Of a stretch of 31,506 bases of DNA, positions 9,746 to 17,584 are shown piece after piece (position 1 is the stretch's first letter; every line of letters begins with the position of its first letter). Below the pieces are notes generated by a model, which was not told the DNA's origin, did not search any database, and saw nothing but the letters and a program-made list of their open reading frames with translations. Source of the DNA: a virus; IMG/VR virus record IMGVR_UViG_3300025402_000048, positions 1-31,506 of that record; one strand, written 5' to 3'. Both the position numbers and the translations under genes were made by a program.

Positions 9746-11326
9746 ATGCAAATATTTGGATTTGAAATAAACCGTGCTGAGAAAGACAAGAGAAAGATAA
9801 GACCTGGAGCTGAGGTTGTTACCCCGGCTCCTGATGATGGTTCCACGGTAATATCTACACTAGGAGCTGCAGCTGCCTACTACGGCATGACTGTAGACCT
9901 TGAAGGTGTTATCAAAAATGAGAACGACTTAATCCGTCGTTATAGGGAGATCTCCCAATACGGCGACTGTGATAATGCCGTGGAAGACATTGTTAATGAA
10001 GCTATCGTAGCTAATTCAGACGAAGCTCCTGTAGAGGTAGTACTAGATGATGTAAACTTATCTAGTTCTGTAAAGAAGATGATACAGGCAGAGTTTGATG
10101 AGATACTTAAGCTTTATAAGTTTGGTACAAAAGGTCACGATATATTTAGATCTTGGTATGTGGATGGTAGGCTTTACTATCACATACTATTAGATGAAGA
10201 GAACCTTAAGAACGGTATTCAAGAACTACGTTTCATTGATCCACGCAAGATCAGACGTATCAAGAATATCAAGAAAGGTAAGAACGATAAGGGTATCGAC
10301 GTCGTAGTAGGCATAGAAGAGTTCTATATCTATAACGATAAAGGTATCAACGAGAATACAAGTCAGGGCGTTAAGTTATCGATTGATTCGGTAATCTACT
10401 GTCCTTCAGGACTGATCGATGCTAACTCTAACTCAATGTTAGGTTATCTACATAAAGCGATCAAACCTGTAAACCAATTAAAGATGATCGAAGATGCTCT
10501 AGTTATCTACAGGGTATCGCGAGCACCTGAAAGACGTATATTTTACATTGACGTAGGTAACTTGCCAAAGCTTAAAGCTGAGCAGTACGTCAATGATATC
10601 ATGAACAAGTATAGAAATAAAGTTGTCTACGATGCAGCCACTGGCGAGATACGAGACGACCGTAAACACCTCTCTATGATGGAAGACTTTTGGATGCCTC
10701 GAAGAGAAGGTGGAAAAGGTACTGAAATCACTACCCTTTCCGGCGGTCAAAACCTCGGTCAGATCGAAGACATACAATATTTCCAAAATAAACTATATCA
10801 ATGCTTGAATGTACCTATTGGAAGGTTACAATCACAAGAAGGTTTTAGTCTTGGTAGAACTACAGAAGTAACAAGAGATGAGATCAAGTTCAATAAGTTC
10901 ATTGAACGCGTTAGACGTAAGTTCTCTGTGTTGTTTGCTGAAGCTCTTAGGGTACAATTGATTGCAAAACAGATCATTAGACCAGATGAATGGCCATTGA
11001 TCGTACAAGATATACGGTTTGACTTCCAAGAAGACAACCACTTTGCAGAGTTAAAAGAAGCCGAGGTGTTGTCTAATAGGATCAGTACGTTAAGCCAGAT
11101 ACAGCCATATATTGGTACGTTCTACAGCATGGAGTTTGTAAAACGTCATGTACTCAAGCAGTCTGAAGAAGAGATTGAAGAGATAGAGAAACAGATTAAC
11201 GCAGAACAAGAAGAGATTCAGGCCATGATGGCTATGCAAAACGGTGTTCCAGTTGATAGTGGAATGGGCGCAGGTCCAACCGCACCATCACTACCACCAC
11301 CAAATAAAACTAAAGGAGAAGTATAA
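9746..11326 (+). CDS. gp20: Portal vertex protein gp20 (T4-like)
   Basis: The protein has 526 residues, essentially the T4 length of 524. Recognisable parts are YREISQYGDCDNAVEDIVNEAIV, the LRFIDPRKIRRIKN segment, YRVSRAPERRIFYIDVGNLPK and the LGRTTEVTRDEIKFNKFIERVR motif used in marine gp20 phylogeny. A dodecamer forms the portal at which head assembly starts and through which DNA is packed by gp17. The C-terminus ends in a Met/Gly/Pro-rich tail. The stop overlaps the next ATG by one base (TAATG). Confidence 0.96.
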   Translation: MQIFGFEINRAEKDKRKIRPGAEVVTPAPDDGSTVISTLGAAAAYYGMTVDLEGVIKNENDLIRRYREISQYGDCDNAVEDIVNEAIVANSDEAPVEVVLDDVNLSSSVKKMIQAEFDEILKLYKFGTKGHDIFRSWYVDGRLYYHILLDEENLKNGIQELRFIDPRKIRRIKNIKKGKNDKGIDVVVGIEEFYIYNDKGINENTSQGVKLSIDSVIYCPSGLIDANSNSMLGYLHKAIKPVNQLKMIEDALVIYRVSRAPERRIFYIDVGNLPKLKAEQYVNDIMNKYRNKVVYDAATGEIRDDRKHLSMMEDFWMPRREGGKGTEITTLSGGQNLGQIEDIQYFQNKLYQCLNVPIGRLQSQEGFSLGRTTEVTRDEIKFNKFIERVRRKFSVLFAEALRVQLIAKQIIRPDEWPLIVQDIRFDFQEDNHFAELKEAEVLSNRISTLSQIQPYIGTFYSMEFVKRHVLKQSEEEIEEIEKQINAEQEEIQAMMAMQNGVPVDSGMGAGPTAPSLPPPNKTKGEV

Positions 11327-11784
11327 TGTCACAAGGCGTACAAGACTTAATTCAAGCTATCGATTCTGGTGATTCACAAGCTATCGATGCAGCGTTTCAA
11401 GCAGAAATGGCTACACGTATCTCTACAAGACTAGAAGATATGAGAGTTAACGTTGCTAAGGGTATGTTTGCAACAGAACAATCAGAACAAGAAGCAGAAG
11501 TTGTTGAAGAGGAAGTAGAACTCTTTGCAGAAGAGATCGATACAGATGAATTAGCATCTATCATCGAGTCTTTAACAGACGAAGACTTCGAAGGTCTTGA
11601 TGAAGAGAATACTCTTGAACTAGAAGAAAAATACGAAGGCTTTGCAAAGCTTAAAGGTGAACTAGCTCATAAAGCTGGTGTTAAGAATCCTGGTGCTTTA
11701 GCAGCAGCAATCGGCCGTAAAAAATACGGTAAAGAAAAATTCCAAAAAGCTGCCGCAGCTGGCAAGAAGATGGGTCATGAGTAA
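11326..11784 (+). CDS. Acidic head-core protein, gp67/68 position
   Basis: The protein has 152 residues. The middle is strongly acidic (EQEAEVVEEEVELFAEEIDTDE). The C-terminus is basic with KNPGALAAAIGRKKYGKEKF, a small conserved motif seen in virion proteins of marine T4-like phages. It lies between portal (gp20) and protease (gp21), where T4 has prohead core genes 67 and 68, and T4 gp67 is also small and acidic. Short L/I-x-E sequences that a gp21 protease could cut are present. Role in the prohead core is inferred from position and charge, not from clear homology. Confidence 0.6.
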   Translation: MSQGVQDLIQAIDSGDSQAIDAAFQAEMATRISTRLEDMRVNVAKGMFATEQSEQEAEVVEEEVELFAEEIDTDELASIIESLTDEDFEGLDEENTLELEEKYEGFAKLKGELAHKAGVKNPGALAAAIGRKKYGKEKFQKAAAAGKKMGHE

Positions 11785-12235
11785 ACTAGACGCATCACAG
11801 TTTGACGCTTCTTTATTAGAAGCAGCAATGAAGGTTAAGAAGGAGTCAGCATATAACCCTACATGCTCTATGAACGACTTACAAGCAGAACCAAGCGGCT
11901 CTAAGGGAGATGCGATGCCATCTACGTCTTTAAACATTGCCTATGAGAGCAAGAAGAAAAAGATGAAGAAGGAAGGCGTGTTTGGAGATCAGGAAGTTAA
12001 TCCTGGTGGTCCAGCTCAGTATCATAAAGAAGAGACAGAAAAGTCATTCGATGCTAAGAAGGATGCTCGTATGTCAATCAACCAGTTAAAGAGTGTACTA
12101 CATAACACCACTGAGTTGCTTGCTATGATCAAGCCTGATGATCTATTGCCTGAATGGGTAGAAACAAAGATCACGTTAGCTGAAGACTATATGGTTACAT
12201 GCAGCAACTTTTTACGTTCAGATAGAACAAAATAA
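11777..12235 (+). CDS. Conserved head-region protein of unknown function
   Basis: The protein has 152 residues. The N-terminal half is Lys/Ser-rich and low in complexity (ESKKKKMKKEG). The C-terminal part, MSINQLKSVLHNTTELLAMI then LPEWVETKITLAEDYM, matches a small helical module I recall in several phage proteins with the pattern 'L..L...D-x-LP-x-WV-x-x-KIT-x-A-x-DY'. It overlaps the acidic core gene by eight bases and joins the next gene by TAATG-type overlap. Location in the head operon suggests a core or internal protein. I do not recognise a T4 counterpart. Confidence 0.6.
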   Translation: MSKLDASQFDASLLEAAMKVKKESAYNPTCSMNDLQAEPSGSKGDAMPSTSLNIAYESKKKKMKKEGVFGDQEVNPGGPAQYHKEETEKSFDAKKDARMSINQLKSVLHNTTELLAMIKPDDLLPEWVETKITLAEDYMVTCSNFLRSDRTK

Positions 12236-12774
12236 TGCAATACGGAAGCTTTCTTAAGGCCTTAACTGGCACTACTGCTAGAGTCCACTCATACGGACAC
12301 CTTATTGAGCAGGCATCCAACGGTAAGATCCTTATCGATGGTGAGAAGACTTCTTTTACAGATTTAGAGGAAGCAAGACAATACATTAAGACAAAACATA
12401 CGACAAGAAACATAGAAGAGCAAATTAAGACAGAACTATACGAAGACATATCAGATAACAAGATAGCAAACATTATTAAAGAATATTACGATGTAAAAGT
12501 AACAGATACTTTAATAGAGTCATACGTAGATTTTGCTTCCTCTAAACAATTTACTGTAGACCCTGTCGTAAGAGATATTAGAAATCTTAATAAGTTTGAT
12601 AAGATCGTAGAAGGTAAGATCGACTACAAATTGGAAGATGGCACAATTATTGCTATCAATGAGACTACTCAAGATAAGTTGGCTGAGTTGTTTCATGATG
12701 AACAAGAAATCATTGAGCACATGAGAGAAAGCAAAGAAAACTTTATCGATGTGCTTAAACAAATCGGAGAATAA
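12235..12774 (+). CDS. Unknown protein in the head operon
   Basis: The protein has 179 residues and I do not recognise it. It is predicted mostly helical and highly charged, with long Lys/Glu/Ile-rich stretches (RNIEEQIKTELYEDISDNKI, LAELFHDEQEIIEHMRES). There is no signal peptide, membrane segment or metal motif. It is co-directional with and tightly linked to head genes on both sides (1-base overlap before, two-base gap after). A prohead core or assembly role is possible from position only. Confidence 0.55.
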   Translation: MQYGSFLKALTGTTARVHSYGHLIEQASNGKILIDGEKTSFTDLEEARQYIKTKHTTRNIEEQIKTELYEDISDNKIANIIKEYYDVKVTDTLIESYVDFASSKQFTVDPVVRDIRNLNKFDKIVEGKIDYKLEDGTIIAINETTQDKLAELFHDEQEIIEHMRESKENFIDVLKQIGE

Positions 12775-12776
12775 GA

Positions 12777-13268
12777 ATGGCATTAGATTACTACATTGTA
12801 AAGAATTCAACCAAAGAGGTTGTAGTTCAAGTTAACGGGGCAAATGATAGCTTAGGTATTGCGTTAAATACATTAGCTTCAGCTGATCAAGTACTTGGAG
12901 CTTCTGGTGCTACAGGCTATATGCCACCAGCAGTTAACTTAGCTTCAGTCATCAGTTCAGGTAATTTAAACTCCTCAGTGGTTATTAACCGCGGTGCAAC
13001 TGGTGCTACTGGTCATCTAGTCTTTGCTGGATCACCTGAAAATTCTCCAACCATCCAATTTAACCAATATGGTTTTACTGCTAAAGCAAACAACACAAAC
13101 GACATTGAAGTTATTCATGGTGGTGCAACTGGTGCTAATGTAACCACATGGTTAGTACTTCATAAACAAGAAGGTTACTTCTCTAAAGTTGAGTACGAAA
13201 AATATGGTGAGTACGATGATGAAACTAAAGTCGGTGCTCAAAACATTTCTGGAAGTCCTGGAGCTTAA
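12777..13268 (+). CDS. Small Gly/Ala/Thr-rich probable virion protein
   Basis: The protein has 163 residues. It contains three short related motifs, GASGATGY (about 42-49), GATGATGH (about 73-80) and GGATGAN (about 115-121), embedded in a beta-type sequence, and a Tyr/Glu-rich end (KVEYEKYGEYDDETK). Codon use resembles the abundant structural genes gp18 and gp23. It lies between unknown head genes and the prohead protease gene. A capsid decoration or other exposed head protein is a guess from composition and location. I see no match to T4 Hoc or Soc. Confidence 0.5.
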   Translation: MALDYYIVKNSTKEVVVQVNGANDSLGIALNTLASADQVLGASGATGYMPPAVNLASVISSGNLNSSVVINRGATGATGHLVFAGSPENSPTIQFNQYGFTAKANNTNDIEVIHGGATGANVTTWLVLHKQEGYFSKVEYEKYGEYDDETKVGAQNISGSPGA

Positions 13269-13324
13269 GAGTGGTAACAACATAGTTGCTATGCATCGTT
13301 GGCATTTTAATAACTGCAAGCATA

Positions 13325-13340
13325 AAGGAGAATTAAAATT
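13325..13340 (+). promoter_or_regulatory. Shine-Dalgarno followed by an AUU start codon (gene 21)
   Basis: AAGGAG at 13325-13330 is followed, after a seven-base spacer, by ATT at 13338-13340. The reading frame of gene 21 is closed upstream by TAA at 13323. It contains no ATG, GTG or TTG until GTG 13578, which would remove about 80 conserved residues. The ATT is therefore the best start. Confidence 0.65.
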
Positions 13341-13988
13341 AAGCTAATTAAAGAACATACCGAAGAGGTTAAGTACTTAGTTGAAGAGAAACTAGGTAAA
13401 GGTAAAGAATACTTCATTGAAGGTGTATTCCTTCAATCGAACTTAAAGAATCGTAACGGCCGTATCTATCCAGTAGAGATACTTGATGGTGAGGTAAAAC
13501 GATATAACGATGAGTATGTCAATAAGAATCGTGCCTTTGGTGAGTTAGGTCATCCTGATTCACCTACGATTAACCTTGACAGGGTGTCTCATATGATTAA
13601 AAAGCTTCATCGAGAAGGTGATAACTTCATTGGTAAAGCTAAGATCATGGATACACCATATGGTAAGATAGTGAAGTCACTTATCGATGAAGGAGCTAGA
13701 CTTGGCGTTAGTTCCAGAGGTATGGGATCACTAGATCGTAAAGGTGATGTTTCTTATGTAGGTAAAGATTTTACTTTAGCGACAGCCGCTGATATAGTTG
13801 CTGACCCGTCCGCCCCAAATGCTTTCGTTGAGGGTGTCATGGAGTCTAAAGAATGGGTTATGGTCGATGGAAAATTTGTGGAGAAAGACTTGCGAGAAGC
13901 ACAAGCATTTATTAGAAAAGCTTCAAGCAAAAATTTACAAGAGGCAAAGATTAGAGCATTCCAATCATTCCTCGCGAAAATTAAATAA
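13338..13988 (+). CDS. gp21: Prohead core protease gp21, probably initiated at AUU
   Basis: With an AUU start the protein has 216 residues (T4 gp21 is about 212) and would begin MKLIKEHTEEVKYLVEE. Then come EYFIEGVFLQSNLKNRNGRIYP, FGELGHPDSP with the catalytic His, and LGVSSRGMGSL with the catalytic Ser, matching the T4 gp21 herpes-protease-like fold (GELNHP and SSRG in T4). The first ATG in frame is at 13584, beyond the catalytic His, and would give a dead 134-residue fragment. gp21 cleaves gp22, gp23 and core proteins during head maturation. It sits directly before scaffold gp22, as in T4. A sequencing error or real change in the start codon is the alternative. Confidence 0.88.
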   Translation: MKLIKEHTEEVKYLVEEKLGKGKEYFIEGVFLQSNLKNRNGRIYPVEILDGEVKRYNDEYVNKNRAFGELGHPDSPTINLDRVSHMIKKLHREGDNFIGKAKIMDTPYGKIVKSLIDEGARLGVSSRGMGSLDRKGDVSYVGKDFTLATAADIVADPSAPNAFVEGVMESKEWVMVDGKFVEKDLREAQAFIRKASSKNLQEAKIRAFQSFLAKIK

Positions 13989-13989
13989 C

Positions 13990-13997
13990 TATAAATA
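13990..13997 (+). promoter_or_regulatory. T4-type late promoter before gp22
   Basis: TATAAATA directly after the gp21 stop, 41 bases before the gp22 ATG. A Shine-Dalgarno TAGGAG follows at 14027-14032. This promoter would also serve gp23, which has only a ten-base gap from gp22 and no box of its own. Confidence 0.75.
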
Positions 13998-14038
13998 ATA
14001 GTATATCTTAAAAAGATACACAAATTTAGGAGATTAAG

Positions 14039-15085
14039 ATGTCAATCGAACAAAAAATTGCACAAATCTTAGCTGAATCAAGAGCTACAGATAATGCAGA
14101 AGAGTTAAATGAGGACAATGTTGTGACGAAACATGCTGCAGCGGGTGACCAAGCAGTTATTCGTCCACATGGTTCAGTGCCAAATGGTGGTGAAACACCT
14201 AACGAAGCTAACGCTAAAAACAATGTAGAAGACGAAGATCCAGCTGCAGAAGCTACTTCTAAGAAACCTAACGTTGTTACAGCTAAGGCTGAAGCAGGTG
14301 ATCAAGCAGTTATCCGTACAGCTAAGGATTCTATCCCAGCTCACGCACCTGGCCATGCAGTTAATTTTAAAGAAGATATGGATGCTTTATTCAACGGTGA
14401 AGAACTTACTGAAGAGTTTAAAGACAAAGCAACTACTATCTTCGAAGCAGCAGTTATGACTCGTATTAACGAAGCCATGACTACTATTGAAGAAGAATTC
14501 GAAGCTCGCCTCCAAGAGGAAGCAGCAAAGAATCAAGAGGGTCTTGTTGAAAAAGTTGATGGATACCTCAACTACGTAGTTGAGCAGTGGGTTAAACAAA
14601 ATGAAATCGCCCTTGAAAGTGGTATGAAGTCTGAAATCTTAGAAAGCTTTGTAAGCGGTATGAAAGGTTTATTCGAAGAGCACTATATCGATGTTCCAGA
14701 GGAAAAATTCGATGTGTTAGGTGCACAAGAAGAAACTATCGCTGAATTACAAGCTAAGCTAGACGAACAAGTTGCAGCTAACGTTGAGATGGCTAAAGCC
14801 CTTAACGAATCCGCTAAAAACGAAATCGTTGCTGATGCTTTAGATGGTTTAACAGAAACTGATAAAGAAAAATTCGTTGGCTTAGCTGAAGAATTAGCTT
14901 TTGAAGATGCTGAATCATTCTCTAAGAAAGTTCAGGTAATTCGTGAAAATTATTTCACAAACAAGGCAACATCAACATTAGTTGAGTCAGTTGTGACAGA
15001 TACTCCAGTTGAACCATTAACAGAAGAAAAAGCTGTTAATCCTTCAATCAAGAGATATATGTCCGTACTCAATAACATTAAATAA
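14039..15085 (+). CDS. gp22: Prohead scaffolding core protein gp22 (T4-like)
   Basis: The protein has 348 residues (T4 269). It is acidic and rich in Ala, Glu and Lys with long helical/coiled stretches (EETIAELQAKLDEQVAANVEM), typical of the scaffold. The central VEKVDGYLNYVVEQWVKQNE and the C-terminal NPSIKRYMSVLNN match gp22 of marine T4-likes. The N-terminal 105 residues contain an internal repeat: VVTKHAAAGDQAVIRPHG (from 28) and VVTAKAEAGDQAVIRTAKD (from 79). Sites such as TTIFEAAV fit the L/I-x-E cleavage rule of gp21. Location between gp21 and gp23 is canonical. Confidence 0.93.
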   Translation: MSIEQKIAQILAESRATDNAEELNEDNVVTKHAAAGDQAVIRPHGSVPNGGETPNEANAKNNVEDEDPAAEATSKKPNVVTAKAEAGDQAVIRTAKDSIPAHAPGHAVNFKEDMDALFNGEELTEEFKDKATTIFEAAVMTRINEAMTTIEEEFEARLQEEAAKNQEGLVEKVDGYLNYVVEQWVKQNEIALESGMKSEILESFVSGMKGLFEEHYIDVPEEKFDVLGAQEETIAELQAKLDEQVAANVEMAKALNESAKNEIVADALDGLTETDKEKFVGLAEELAFEDAESFSKKVQVIRENYFTNKATSTLVESVVTDTPVEPLTEEKAVNPSIKRYMSVLNNIK

Positions 15086-15095
15086 GGAAAACAAA

Positions 15096-16427
15096 ATGAC
15101 AATTCGTCAAGACTTAGTAAAAAAATGGGAGCCGATTTTAGAGCATAGCTCACTCCCAGAAATCAAAGATAACTACCGTAAGGAAGTTACTGCGATTCTT
15201 TTAGAAAACCAAGAACGTGAAATGCAAAAAGGCGCTGAAGCTCTTTTCGAAGCTGCTCCTAGCAACTCTGGTGGTTCTGGTATTGGTTTAGGTGGTGCTG
15301 GTGCTTCTACTGGTACAGTATCTGGTTTCGACCCAGTACTTATCGCTTTAGTACGTCGTGCTATGCCACAAATGATCGCTTACGATATCGCTGGCGTTCA
15401 ACCAATGACACAACCTACTGGTCTCATCTTCGCGATGAAATCACGTTACACGCAACAAAACGGCACTGAAGCATTATTCAACGAAGCTGATACAGGTTTC
15501 GGTGGTGATGGTACTTCACCAAATGCTGGTGGTAACCCATTCACTGATGACTTCACAAACACTGGCCGTGGTATTACTACAGCTGATGCTGAAGCATTAG
15601 GTACAGGTTCACCTGCTGCTGACTTCGCTCAAATGGCTTTCTCAATTGAAAAAACTAGCGTAACTGCTAAGACTCGTGCTCTTAAAGCTGAGTACTCAAT
15701 CGAGTTAGCACAAGACTTGAAATCAGTTCATGGTTTAGATGCTGAAGGTGAATTAAGCAACATCCTTTCAACTGAAATCCTTGCTGAAATCAACCGTGAA
15801 GTTATCCGTACAGTTTACTACGGTGCTAAAGTTGGTGCTCAATACGGTACAGCTACTGCTGGTACATTTGACCTTGACGTTGACTCAAACGGTCGTTGGT
15901 CTGTTGAAAAATTCAAAGGCCTCTTGTTCCAAATCGAACGTGAAGCTAATGCGATTGCTCAACAAACTCGTAGAGGTCGTGGTAATTTCTTAATCTGCTC
16001 ATCAGATACAGCTTCAGCTCTAGCTATGGCAGGTGTATTAGATTACGCTCCAGCTCTTTCAACATCATTGAACGTTGATGAAGCTTCAACAACATTCGCT
16101 GGTGTTTTAAATGGCAAATACAAAGTATACATTGATCCATATTCTGGCGGTAACAACCCATCAGCAAATGGTTCACAATTCTTTGTAGTTGGTTACAAAG
16201 GTACATCAGCATTTGATGCTGGTTTATTCTATTGCCCATACGTTCCTCTCCAATTAGTTAGAGCTGTTGATCCTAATAGCTTCCAACCAAAAATTGGTTT
16301 CAAGACACGTTACGGTATCGTAGCTAACCCATTTGTTAACTTAGATGATGGTAATTCTGATAACAACGTTATCGTTGCTAACAAGAACTACTACTACAGG
16401 AAAGTTGCCGTCACAAATCTCATGTAA
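15096..16427 (+). CDS. gp23: Major capsid protein gp23 (T4-like)
   Basis: The protein has 443 residues (T4 521). Conserved segments are DPVLIALVRRAMPQMIAYDIAG, VQPMTQPTGLIFAMKSRY, the AEYSIELAQDLKSVHGLDAE region used in gp23 PCR surveys, and FKTRYGIVANPF. An N-terminal propeptide is likely removed by gp21 at ALFE52|A53, which fits the L/I-x-E rule. Codon use is strongly biased to a small set (GGT, GCT, CGT, AAC), as expected for the most abundant virion protein. It is cotranscribed with gp22 and closed by a strong terminator. Confidence 0.97.
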   Translation: MTIRQDLVKKWEPILEHSSLPEIKDNYRKEVTAILLENQEREMQKGAEALFEAAPSNSGGSGIGLGGAGASTGTVSGFDPVLIALVRRAMPQMIAYDIAGVQPMTQPTGLIFAMKSRYTQQNGTEALFNEADTGFGGDGTSPNAGGNPFTDDFTNTGRGITTADAEALGTGSPAADFAQMAFSIEKTSVTAKTRALKAEYSIELAQDLKSVHGLDAEGELSNILSTEILAEINREVIRTVYYGAKVGAQYGTATAGTFDLDVDSNGRWSVEKFKGLLFQIEREANAIAQQTRRGRGNFLICSSDTASALAMAGVLDYAPALSTSLNVDEASTTFAGVLNGKYKVYIDPYSGGNNPSANGSQFFVVGYKGTSAFDAGLFYCPYVPLQLVRAVDPNSFQPKIGFKTRYGIVANPFVNLDDGNSDNNVIVANKNYYYRKVAVTNLM

Positions 16428-16457
16428 TTAATTTGTATAGCAACATTGATGTATCTC

Positions 16458-16485
16458 AAAGGGACTCGCAAGAGTCCCTTTTTTT
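16458..16485 (+). terminator. Rho-independent terminator after gp23
   Basis: A perfect ten-base stem (AAAGGGACTC / GAGTCCCTTT) closes a GCAA tetraloop (GNRA type), and the stem runs into seven consecutive T. It lies 30 bases after the gp23 stop and just before the next late promoter. This is the clearest terminator in the window. Confidence 0.93.
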
Positions 16486-16488
16486 ATG

Positions 16489-16496
16489 TATAAATA
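16489..16496 (+). promoter_or_regulatory. T4-type late promoter after the gp23 terminator
   Basis: TATAAATA starts three bases after the terminator T-run and lies 25 bases before the ATG at 16521. This re-initiates late transcription for the second tube-like gene. Confidence 0.75.
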
Positions 16497-16520
16497 GTAT
16501 ATAACGTTAAGGAAATTATT

Positions 16521-17087
16521 ATGGCAAACGCATTATGTCCAGTACCAGGTAGCATTAATCCATTATCACCTACCGGGTTTCAACTATCAATCACTAAGAT
16601 CCCAGAAGTGACATACTTCTGTCAGATAGCTACGCTACCTGAAGTTACACTAGAAAACGTTGCTATGGCAACACCGTTGTCTATCAATAAAGTTCCTGGT
16701 GAACTACTTAGGTTTGGTGATTTAACCATCAACTTTGTGGTAGATGAGAAGATGACTAACTACTCAGCTATATGGAATTGGTTAATTGGTTTAGGTTTCC
16801 CACAAGATTGGGCACAATACCAAGCTTTGATTAATGGTTCACAAAATAGTACTTCTGGTGTAGCACAATCAAACAGCCTTACTCCAAACTTTGGCACCCA
16901 AGTAGGTAACTACTCTGATGGTATCTTACAGATCCTAGGCAGTAATAATGTTCCAGTTAGATCTATTCACTTTATAGATCTACACCCAATTAGCTTGGGC
17001 TCACTTGAGTTCCAATCAAACGTGGACGACATCCAATATCTGACGGGGACTGCAACCTTTGGATACACCTTCTTTACTATAATTTAA
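16521..17087 (+). CDS. Second gp19/gp54-family tail-tube-like protein
   Basis: The protein has 188 residues. Its opening, NPLSPTGFQLSITKIPEVTYFCQIATLPEVTLENV, followed by LSINKVPGELLRFGDLTINFVVDEKMTNY and IWNWLIGLGFP, follows the strand pattern of the gp19 / gp54 / VgrG-like tube fold: a beta strand, an LP-x-[VI] turn, a P-x-x-[LF] loop, then 'VDExxxNY'. It is clearly distinct from gp19 (9116-9712). In marine T4-likes a gene in this place, after gp23, can be a tail completion gene (gp3), but I cannot show homology to T4 gp3. A tail-tube initiator, terminator or paralogue is the likeliest role. Confidence 0.72.
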   Translation: MANALCPVPGSINPLSPTGFQLSITKIPEVTYFCQIATLPEVTLENVAMATPLSINKVPGELLRFGDLTINFVVDEKMTNYSAIWNWLIGLGFPQDWAQYQALINGSQNSTSGVAQSNSLTPNFGTQVGNYSDGILQILGSNNVPVRSIHFIDLHPISLGSLEFQSNVDDIQYLTGTATFGYTFFTII

Positions 17088-17090
17088 CTA

Positions 17091-17119
17091 TGTACATTAA
17101 TTAATTATTATGGTATAAT
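17091..17119 (+). promoter_or_regulatory. Sigma70-like phage promoter before uvsY
   Basis: TGTACA (17091-17096), 17 bases, then TATAAT (17114-17119) followed by G. The upstream CTA and downstream TTAATTAA are shared with promoters at 23878, 24153 and 26363. The uvsY ATG begins 25 bases after the -10 box. Confidence 0.8.
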
Positions 17120-17144
17120 GTAGTTTTGATAAGCGGATTTAATT

Positions 17145-17582
17145 ATGAATATTGAAGAGATTCAAACGATGTGGGAGCAGGACAGTCTTATCGATGACAA
17201 CCATTTGGGTGAAGCATCGACTGAGACAGCAAAGGTCCATGCTAAGTACATCAAACTAATGGTTCAGGTAAAGCTACGCCTTACTAAGTCTAGAGCCGAA
17301 TACAACCTGCTACGTAAGAATAAGTTTCGCTACTATCGTGGTGAACTATCACGTGAAGAGTTAGCAGCTTTAGGTTGGCAACCATATCAACTAATCAAGC
17401 CACTTAAGAACGAGATGGACGAGTTCCTTCAAGGTGATCAAGATTTAATTACACTAAATACAAAGATCGAATACCTTGAGACTATGGGTTATCTACTCGA
17501 AGGTATCTTAGGACAAATCAAAGCAAGAGATTGGCAACTTAAAAACGGTATCGAATGGAAGAAATTTTTAGCGGGGATGTAA
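17145..17582 (+). CDS. uvsY: Recombination mediator UvsY
   Basis: The protein has 145 residues (T4 137). The N-terminus (IEEIQTMWEQDSLIDDNHLGEAS) and the sequence KLMVQVKLRLTKSRAEYNLLRKNKFRYYRGELS match the UvsY pattern seen in T4 (LEDLQEELKKDVFIDSTKL ... DYYSG). UvsY loads the RecA-like UvsX onto Gp32-coated single-stranded DNA. The neighbouring uvsW supports the call. Expression is probably early or middle, from the sigma70-like promoter just upstream. Confidence 0.92.
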   Translation: MNIEEIQTMWEQDSLIDDNHLGEASTETAKVHAKYIKLMVQVKLRLTKSRAEYNLLRKNKFRYYRGELSREELAALGWQPYQLIKPLKNEMDEFLQGDQDLITLNTKIEYLETMGYLLEGILGQIKARDWQLKNGIEWKKFLAGM

Positions 17583-17584
17583 AA

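Noticed and set aside
13281-13305. Short stems (CATAG/CTATG and ATGC/GCAT) between the 12777 gene and gp21
   Set aside because: Four- to five-base stems with no proper T-tract; not distinguishable from chance.
16521-17087. Assignment of the second tube-like gene as T4 gene 3
   Set aside because: Position after gp23 in some marine T4-likes suggests this, but I could not match it to the T4 gp3 sequence, so no symbol is given.
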